Assembly (NCBI GenBank): GCA_963995525.1
Contig: OZ023205.1
Location: 51,660,738 to 51,724,737, forward strand
Source: Escarpia spicata
Lineage: Eukaryota; Annelida; Polychaeta; Sabellida; Siboglinidae
Direction of reading: 5' to 3'
Length of the DNA: 64,000 bases
Part shown: piece by piece, positions 58,201 through 64,000 of the stretch
Layout of the letters: each line of letters begins with the position of its first letter
How positions within the stretch are numbered: position 1 is the stretch's first letter
Program-made: the position numbers and the translations under genes
Notes under the pieces: generated by a model
What the model saw: the letters and a program-made list of their open reading frames with translations, nothing else
Database searches by the model: none
Told to the model about the DNA's origin: nothing

Positions 58201-61200
58201 TAAAATAATAAACAAAAGAAAAGAAAAATATAACTATACAGTGTCGCATTCAAACAAGGACAAATAAAAATATTAATAAAAGACGTTTCAATACAGATAT
58301 ACAAATGAGACGAACCGTTGCGCGGCACTGTTAGGCTCCACCTGACTGATGACGGGAGGCTCTGACAGGACGTCTGAGGGGAAGGTGCCGGAGCTGAGGG
58401 TGAAGCCATAGCCGTGGTGGTCGGCCACCAGTAACACCTCCACCACCTCCGTGTGGTACAACTGCAGGGCGAGGCTTGTTGGCAGGGTCGAGTAGGTCGC
58501 CGTCGACGCCAGCGATGCTGTAAGAGGCCATCAAAACATAGTATATTTAGTATTGGGTTTATTGTAGATTTTAGGTAATTTAATAATTGCCATTACAGGT
58601 ATTTTTTATTTCGATTGTTTTTTAATTACATATAAATTTACTTATGTTTTAGTACAGTTTAAACCAGTACAAAGTACAATAGCGATGATGTAAACAAGTT
58701 CCTGATATCGTCATGTGCAATTATGTACGTGACGCCCACGTCAGTACGTAAGCAACTACGATTATTTGTCAATGTCTCAATTACAACCATGGCTATGTTT
58801 TGAAACAATGCGATCAAATACTGGCATAATGATAATGGATCATTTATTGAGCACCGTATTACTGAAGCCATGCCTAAATCACGGACGTACTAACAGTATT
58901 AGATATATTGGCCATATTCATATTTAGACAAATAAAAAAGTTAGTATGAAAGAAATCATGCCTGAATTATGAGTGTATTCATATTTCTTTAAAGATACCC
59001 AACATTAAACTCAACAACATCACAAAGTTACCAAAGATTAAACCCATGCACAACGTAACAAAGAGGATTCATACAATAAACATCGCACTCCACTAATTCA
59101 AACTGTTGCAGAATGTATGCATAGTACCAATAGTGAATAATCAAAATTGTGGACGTCTATAAGAAAATTTTTATAAGTGAAAATCAAATAACATACTATA
59201 ATCCATTGTCAAAACATACTGTCAACATTGTTTATGTAAAATGTGACTGATATTAAAGGAAACTGTTTATGCAACACATAAACAGTGAAATGTATGACAA
59301 CTTGAAAAGTTGAATAAAAGCTGGGATATCTTATAAGCAGAAATATAAGTTAACTAAACTGATAAACTGTGAGTGTAAGTTCACAACTGGGATGTATCTA
59401 TAAATAAAAGAAACTGGTTCAAACAAAAAAATTGTAGTTTTAATTATGATAACTATCCTACATTGCAGCTTTGAAGTGACTGTAATGGACATCCACCAGC
59501 CACTCACCTATCAGTGCAATTGTCACTGGGCTGGGTGGATATTGAGGGGTATCAGATTTAGGGATATATTTCTGATGGAAAGCATTTATGAATGTTGTGT
59601 TTAGGAATAGATCTGTAATTTTCTGCGTGAATATTTCAAGAAAATTGTGCGAAGAACGTCCACCAATAACAAAACAAACAGCAGTCTATCCCCAACTTAA
59701 CCTAACTGCGGTGTATCCCCAACCGAGCCACCTACTTGCGGAAGTCTTGCGGTGTCTCAGTCCCCACCCGGGGCGCAGGCTAGATGAGCGGGCACTGTTG
59801 GCGGGTGCAGCCGGAGGGAGATGGGAGGGTAGGGCGGGGAGGGTGTGGTGGGGGGCGCAGTTGTTGACGAGAGAGTTGTAGGTGCTGAAGGACTGTAGAC
59901 TGGCACAGCTGCGACTGGGACTTGGACTGCACTGTGGGAACTGACGAACGGGGGAGAGAGCTGCAAGGGAACCAGGGTGTCAATGGTTATATGGTAGTCC
60001 ACGTCATGTGTGCAGGACTGGTACCTGTATGCTCAAATGAAGGTCATTGGTTTTCATAAATATTGCAGAAAAATATATGTTTTTATTTTATTTTTTCTGA
60101 AACTTTTACAATTTTCCTGAAACTTTTTGATCTTTTTAAAACTTTTCTAAAACTTTTTTTGATTTTTTGTGACTCAAAAGACAGTCATCAGTTTTCCAAC
60201 ATAAATACTGCAGAAAATATCAACATTTTGATTGTTTACATTTTTTTAACGGTTTTAATTTTCTTAAATATTTTTTTGATGTTTTGAAACTATTCTCTTT
60301 TGAAACTTTTTGTGAAACTTCTGAAACCTTTATGAACATTTCATGAAATGTTAATAAAATGTTTGCAATGTCCATAACATCTTTCAGCATACAGGCACAA
60401 GTTTAAAAGGCGTCAGTAATAACATAAGCGCTTGTGAGAACAAACACAGTTATAATAACACTCACAGCAAGCACACATTAGTTGAACATGTTATTAGGCG
60501 CACATCGTCAATGAAAGTTACCTGCACTGTTTGCCGGCGAGTTCTTCGTTAAAAAAGTGGCAACGACTATAAAACAGAACCAGACAGATACTCGTAAAGA
60601 GCACACATACGCAGACACACACACGCCCACACATGCATGCCTCACTCCTAAAACGCCCGCACACAGATAAACATCCAGACATCCAAACTATCTTGATAAG
60701 CAACAAAAATCGATACAACAGGGAGTATATTTGATGTTGAAAGGAGGCCATCTGTTCCTTGTTTTTAGTTATTAATTAATACCATGTTCGTCACACTACA
60801 GTAAATATGCTGAAGGTATACTGCAAGCCAAATTGTGTCTAGTAAGCCCGTTACAATGCTCGCAATTTGAAAGTTTTTAGATGCGACATGTTCAAAACAT
60901 AAAAAAATACAGTTTCAAAACAAGCTTCACTGGCAATACTGCCAAGACAGGCCAAGTTAACCACAATACCCTTTGATGTTCAACAAAGTCCCATCTTCCC
61001 AAGTTCAACACAGCTAATTCAACAGACCTCCTGTTACAAACTACTACGTAGACCAATTCTGGGTAGAGAAACAGACCGCGTGCCTTTAAGAAATACACTC
61101 AACTCTACCCATATTGTCACCCTGCAGTTGTATTCTGATTCAGCAACACCTATTTCGACGCATCTGTCAGCCGAGATAGCGCGATTCACGGCCCAGAATA

Positions 61201-62432
61201 CTTGTGCAGCACTCACCTAGTCGTGGGGAGAGTTCGCTCACTTTGCTCTGAGCTGTTGGTCTCATGGGAAGTATCTCGAGCTTGATGTGTTCCGGCGTGC
61301 CGCAGCGCAGCAATTGAGTCGCCTCTGCCACTGATATGTGTTCTAGATTCGTTTCATCGATGGCGAGGACATGGTCACCAACGTGGAGAGCCCCACACCT
61401 GCCATACGCGAGAGAGTAGGTGTCCTCAGCAGGTTCAACATTCGTATTTCTACTATAGGCACCCACAGAGTGTCAGTGACATTGACATTGCTGTCACACA
61501 CACTTGTTAGATGTTGCTAAATCAAGTTAAGTAAGGTCAATCTAGATTTAACAAGATCGCCATCTAGAATAAAAATCCAGACGGCAAGTGGACAAGGGAG
61601 CCTTTGGCTTATCGAGTTGTGTTTTTGCATCTACATCTTTATGCAGTCTTTTTTTTATATATATATATATATATCAATACCCATCCAGTATAAAACTGCT
61701 ACTTGCTCTCCTTTTAATTGCCGAGTCTAAACCATATGAGTTTAGATGATTTCCATAGCTAATGTCTCTCACTACTTGTCTCTGCTATGAATAAACTTAC
61801 CTGTCGGCTATACTGGCAGGCTTGACACTCTCTATACAGAGGACGAAGCGGCCCTTGTAACTGGTGGTAGTAAGAGAGATGCCAAGACTTGACCCTGGAG
61901 TCTTGTCTATCTCAACTAGCAGTGGCCCTGTTGCATTCAGGACTGCCTCTATAAGCGCAATGTCAAAATTTCATTAGGTATGTTACTTTGAAGTTGTGTA
62001 ACTTTGAATGTGTGTAACTTTGAAGTCATATAAATTTGAATAAGTGTAACTTTGAAGACTTATAACTGTGAAGGTGTGTACCATGGAAGGTGTATCAATT
62101 TGAAGGTGTATAAAATGTGTGTAACTTTGAAGGCATATGTTACTTTGAATGTATGTAATGAAGGTGTGTTAGTTTGAATATGTGTACCTTGAAGGCGTGA
62201 AACTTTGAAAGTATGTAACTTTGAAGGTGTGTAACTTTGAAAGTGAGTTTGAAGATGTGAAAGCAGAAAGTATGTGACACACTTACCCATGACGGAGACG
62301 TCATATTCCACCACTAGGCGGACGCCAGACTGAGGGCGTGCCAGCAGGGACTGCGCACCAGACAGCGTTTTCTGGCTCACGTTTACACTGTTGATCATCA
62401 AGATCCGATCACCAACCTTCAATGTACCCTCC
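49061..62432 (-). CDS. GRIP1/2-type multi-PDZ scaffold, last 15 exons
   Basis: Exons (gene order) 62287-62432, 61801-61948, 61217-61398, 59736-59960, 58316-58517, 57474-57613, 56506-56583, 55374-55443, 54754-54899, 53923-54067, 53352-53497, 52771-52805, 52086-52197, 49926-50668 and 49061-49249 join in frame to about 901 residues. They cover half of PDZ2, PDZ3, a Ser/Pro-rich linker, the PDZ4-5-6 trio, a long acidic linker and PDZ7. Human GRIP1 has the same domain order and the same [19 protein letters not shown] and [14 protein letters not shown] landmarks. GRIP proteins are cytoplasmic adaptors; PDZ4-6 of the vertebrate proteins bind AMPA-receptor and ephrin-type tails (family knowledge). 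PDZ1 and the start are beyond base 64000. All introns fit GT-AG. Confidence 0.96.
49324..49485 (+). mobile_element. Dispersed GGTCACC-type element, copy 3 (GRIP last intron)
   Basis: Shares GTTGAGGTTATCCTTAGGAC, AGGGTGACCTTAATTGC, and AGGTTGCTGTATTAGTGAGG with the other copies; more diverged. Confidence 0.65.
49926..50668 (-). CDS. GRIP large exon: acidic linker and first half of PDZ7
   Basis: A 743-nt exon. It has a Ser/Gly/Asp-rich linker with a repeated (R/V)LYELD(E/Q) motif ([16 protein letters not shown] and [16 protein letters not shown]), then an amphipathic helix ([20 protein letters not shown]), the PTPVEL landmark and PDZ7 ([39 protein letters not shown]). Donor GTAAAC. Confidence 0.95.
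51132..51985. repeat. 50-bp array in a GRIP intron
   Basis: About 17 copies of a 50-bp unit marked by ACATACCTGGGTGGTAAGTA and GGTTAGACTACCTACAGTTT. On the gene strand every unit contains CCCAGGTATGT, a near-consensus 5' splice site, and CTGTAGGTAGT. It lies between the exons at 52086 and 50668, not next to either. Confidence 0.95.
52086..52197 (-). CDS. GRIP linker exon with the SVDSA-ESW landmark
   Basis: Encodes [20 protein letters not shown] and [11 protein letters not shown], matching the SVDSAVDSW block of vertebrate GRIP1. The acceptor is TTTGAGCAG, a tandem NAGNAG site, so the exon may start at 52197 or 52194 (one Gln more or less). Donor GTAGGC. Confidence 0.9.
52771..52805 (-). CDS. 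GRIP 35-nt micro-exon in the PDZ6-PDZ7 linker
   Basis: The small exon [11 protein letters not shown] lies between TGTTCCAG and GTAAGTGTC. It is required to bring the phase-1 end of the PDZ6 exon into the phase-0 start of the next exon. It could be alternatively spliced only together with another phase change. Confidence 0.75.
53352..53497 (-). CDS. GRIP exon: second half of PDZ6
   Basis: Encodes [40 protein letters not shown]. Acceptor TTTCAG, donor GTATGT. Confidence 0.96.
53923..54067 (-). CDS. GRIP exon: first half of PDZ6
   Basis: Encodes [20 protein letters not shown], with PLGITV as the binding loop, then [20 protein letters not shown]. The acceptor GTGACAG borders a short tandem array; donor GTAAAT. 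Confidence 0.96.
54068..54240. repeat. Short array at the GRIP PDZ6 acceptor
   Basis: Five or so imperfect units with ATGACACATGTCAATCATA and CAGCTCTCATGACA. The first unit runs straight into the acceptor of the exon at 54067. Confidence 0.65.
54754..54899 (-). CDS. GRIP exon: end of PDZ5
   Basis: Encodes [40 protein letters not shown]. Acceptor TTGTAG, donor GTACTC. Confidence 0.95.
55374..55443 (-). CDS. GRIP exon: middle of PDZ5
   Basis: Encodes [20 protein letters not shown] and VAYR. Acceptor TTTCAG, donor GTACTA. Confidence 0.94.
56240..56498 (+). repeat. Dispersed repeat, copy 1 (GRIP intron)
   Basis: Shares TGAAGGTATACTG, CCAAGTTGTGT, AGTTTCAAAA, AATACCCTTTGATGTTC, TCCTGTTACAAA and CTGGGTAGAGAAACAGAC with 60815-61078, in the same order. 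No coding capacity seen. Confidence 0.75.
56506..56583 (-). CDS. GRIP exon: start of PDZ5
   Basis: Encodes [20 protein letters not shown] and LGITIS, the binding loop. Acceptor TTGACAG, donor GTGAGT. Confidence 0.94.
56721..56910 (+). mobile_element. Dispersed GGTCACC-type element, copy 4 (GRIP intron)
   Basis: The best-preserved copy, with TAGTGAAACCTCGTTATTAA at the left, AATAGCGAGGTGACCGTTTT inside and GGATCGACTGTA at the right. Confidence 0.75.
57130..57415 (+). pseudogene. RTE-type LINE 3' end with ATGATG tail
   Basis: The plus strand reads [14 protein letters not shown], a TGA where the family has Trp, then [27 protein letters not shown] and IAQDR, another stop, IWKRHAEAF. These are the C-terminal motifs of RTE-like LINE proteins. 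The copy ends in ATGATGATGATG, the short tandem tail used by RTE elements. Dead copy, antisense in a GRIP intron. Confidence 0.75.
57474..57613 (-). CDS. GRIP exon: second half of PDZ4
   Basis: Encodes [40 protein letters not shown]. Acceptor CTTCAG, donor GTATGA. Confidence 0.95.
58316..58517 (-). CDS. GRIP exon: first half of PDZ4
   Basis: Encodes [20 protein letters not shown], with GYGFTL as the binding loop, then [16 protein letters not shown]. Acceptor CTTACAG; the donor GTTCGT is weak. Confidence 0.94.
59736..59960 (-). CDS. GRIP exon: Ser/Pro-rich linker between PDZ3 and PDZ4
   Basis: Encodes [35 protein letters not shown], then a basic LRHRKTSA that matches the position of the MRRR..K block before PDZ4 in vertebrate GRIP1. 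Acceptor CCTTGCAG, donor GTAGGT. Confidence 0.85.
60815..61078 (+). repeat. Dispersed repeat, copy 2 (GRIP intron)
   Basis: The paralogue of 56240-56498. Both copies end at GGGTAGAGAAACAGAC. Confidence 0.75.
61217..61398 (-). CDS. GRIP exon: second half of PDZ3
   Basis: Encodes [40 protein letters not shown] and the start of the linker. Donor GTGAGT. Confidence 0.95.
61801..61948 (-). CDS. GRIP exon: first half of PDZ3
   Basis: Encodes [19 protein letters not shown], with SLGISL as the ligand-binding loop, to PASIADR. Acceptor CTTATAG, donor GTAAGT. Confidence 0.95.
61980..62286. repeat. Degenerate GTGTAACTTTGAAG array after the PDZ2 exon
   Basis: About fifteen loose 18-24 bp units with GTAACTTTGAAGG and variants. 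It begins about 30 bases inside the intron from the donor at 62286. Confidence 0.7.
62287..62432 (-). CDS. GRIP exon: second half of PDZ2
   Basis: Encodes [38 protein letters not shown] and the family landmark DVSVM. The acceptor TGTTTGCAG and the first coding bases are repeated in the 29-bp array upstream. Confidence 0.95.
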
Positions 62433-62791
62433 CTGCAAACACAACCTTCAATGCACCCTCCCTGCAAACTTAATTTCAATGTACCCTTCTTGCAAACACA
62501 ACTTCAATATACCCTCCCTGCAAACACAACTTCAATGTACCCTTCCTGCAAGCACAACCTTCAATGAACCCTCCCTGCGAACACAACCTTCAATGTACCC
62601 TAGCTGCAAACACAACCTTCAATGCACCCTCCCTGCAAACACAACCTTCAATGAACCTTCCCTGCAAACACAACCTTCAATGCACCCTCCTTACAAACAC
62701 AAACATAAATTAATCCTCCCTGCAAACACAATCTTCAATGCACTCTCCCTGCAAACACAACCTTCAATGAACCCTCCCTGCAAACACAACC
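62417..62791. repeat. 29-bp array made of a GRIP 3' splice site
   Basis: About 13 copies of a 29-bp unit. On the gene strand each reads GTTGTGTTTGCAG then GGAGGGTGCATTGAAG. The lowest copy is the genuine acceptor (TGTTTGCAG) plus the first 16 coding bases of the exon ending at 62432. Copies differ by one to four bases. Confidence 0.95.
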
Positions 62792-64000
62792 GTGTTTTTG
62801 GACATCCTAAAAATCTACAAAAAGAATTATTTTATGTACTGTATTTTGTCCAGACACCAGCTACTTTTAGGCACCCGAATACATATTGCACGCATTGACT
62901 GCATGTCTTTGAATGCAGGAGATAATTGTTGTAGCACGTAATGTATGCTTTCGGACGGCTGAGAATTTCAGTATTTTGAGGTGTCTGAATACAGCATATG
63001 GCATACCGTCTCTTCAAACAAACAAACAAACAATGCCTCCCTTCGAACTCAAAGTTCCCCAGTCAGCATACACTCCACGCAATCACAACAGGACAATGAT
63101 AACTGCCGTCCCCCCGTCGACAGTTGTGTGAGCTTCACCCTCGGCCTGGGGTAGAATGCAGACAGGGACAGGAGCAAGAAACGACACAGGGAATGTCTTC
63201 TATGCAAGGAGGACTTCCCGCTACAAGCCTACTGCCACAACAGCTTCCGTCAGACATCTATCAACTCCCAAGTTATGTCAGTTGCTCGTATTAGGTCACC
63301 AACCACAAAGTATGTGTTATCTGACATTCCTGCTACTGCAAACTTTCTACCTATAAATTCTGTTTAAAAAGGAAGATTAGTATATTTTATTGTGTGTTTT
63401 CAAAAATATCATAGCAATCTCTGTAAATAGTGTATTCTAAAGTTAGCATGTTTTGATTCTTTGCTAAATTGTGTATTTTCATAAATAACAATAGGTGATA
63501 GATTACAATGGTAATATATTTTCTATGTATATTATTACCAATTGACAATTGATACTAATAAATTCAGTGCATTAAGATCCCTTAAAATAGTTGTTTAATT
63601 AACTAATGAACATAACTGCAAATCCCTTTAAAAAAGCTATCAAATAACAGGCCAACTGTACATTCTACTTTAAAGAGCAAAAGTTGATGTGCTTAGCCTA
63701 AACGTTGCATATATTTCATGAGACTTATAAAGCACCATCGAGTATTATTCTTTAAATTAAACACAACACTTTAACAACAAACCACCACTTTAAAAATTAG
63801 GACAAAATACATATTTAACCCATATATTCAACACAGTGCCACATACCAAAACAAAAGCCCCACAACCGGCACAATGGTTACACAATCGACACAGTGGTTA
63901 CACAACTGGCACAGTGGTTACACAACCGTGATGTTGTTGTTATAGGAAATAAATATTTAGCACTGCCAAGCAAGCAGGCATCCTCCATCAAACTTGGCAG
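62792..64000. other. GRIP intron, no exon seen
   Basis: The exon with the first half of PDZ2 is not found here, so it must lie beyond the window. Near 63870-63930 there are three copies of a 20-bp unit with GGCACAGTGGTTACACAAC. Confidence 0.5.

Noticed and set aside
62422..62898. 158-codon plus-strand reading frame
   Set aside because: It is the reverse strand of the 29-bp splice-site array and encodes only a short Pro/Cys/His/Asn repeat.

Overview
The window is eukaryotic nuclear DNA from an animal, most likely a marine invertebrate. A mollusc or another lophotrochozoan is my best guess, but this is inference. It has spliced genes with GT-AG introns, low gene density, many minisatellites, and decayed non-LTR, hAT, harbinger-like and THAP-type mobile elements. 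There are no bacterial operons, rRNA genes or CRISPR arrays.

Three spliced host genes can be reconstructed to the base. (1) 14046 to 5122, minus strand: a six-exon, 274-residue four-pass membrane protein that looks like the MS4A/CD20 family, with a PPPY motif in its C-terminal tail. (2) 22615 to 44435, plus strand: KIN17 (KIN), complete in nine exons and 397 residues, almost the length of the human protein. (3) 62432 to 49061, minus strand: the last fifteen exons (about 901 residues) of a GRIP1/2-type multi-PDZ scaffold. They run from the second half of PDZ2 to the stop codon; the 5' end lies beyond base 64000. KIN17 and GRIP converge on a 4.6 kb gap.

Layout: 1-5100 holds a 42-bp minisatellite, simple repeats, a dispersed repeat family with a hairpin end, a LINE scrap and a MITE. 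5.1-14 kb is the MS4A-like gene, with a LINE 3' end (9.3-10.2 kb) and a roughly 2.6 kb element with inverted ends and a broken transposase-like gene (10.5-13.1 kb) in its first intron. 14.6-22.6 kb holds a 142-bp satellite, a harbinger-type transposase scrap, a frameshifted LINE, a tRNA-derived SINE, an orphan transmembrane exon and a 3.07 kb element bounded by inverted arrays of a 15-bp motif. KIN17 fills 22.6-44.4 kb. Its introns carry two TTAA-flanked elements, a 47-bp array, a nest of broken THAP, P2X7-tail, LINE and BED/hAT genes (intron 4), and a 3.6 kb 52-bp array (intron 5). 44.4-49 kb holds a hAT-type non-autonomous element with a perfect 8-bp target duplication and a small MITE. GRIP and its introns fill the rest.

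The most unusual pattern is that several tandem arrays sit directly against splice sites and seem to be built from copies of them. The clearest case is 62417-62791, where each 29-bp unit repeats the 3' splice site plus the first coding bases of a GRIP exon. Similar arrangements occur at KIN17 exons 4 and 6, at MS4A-like exon 3, and in the intron of the hAT relic.
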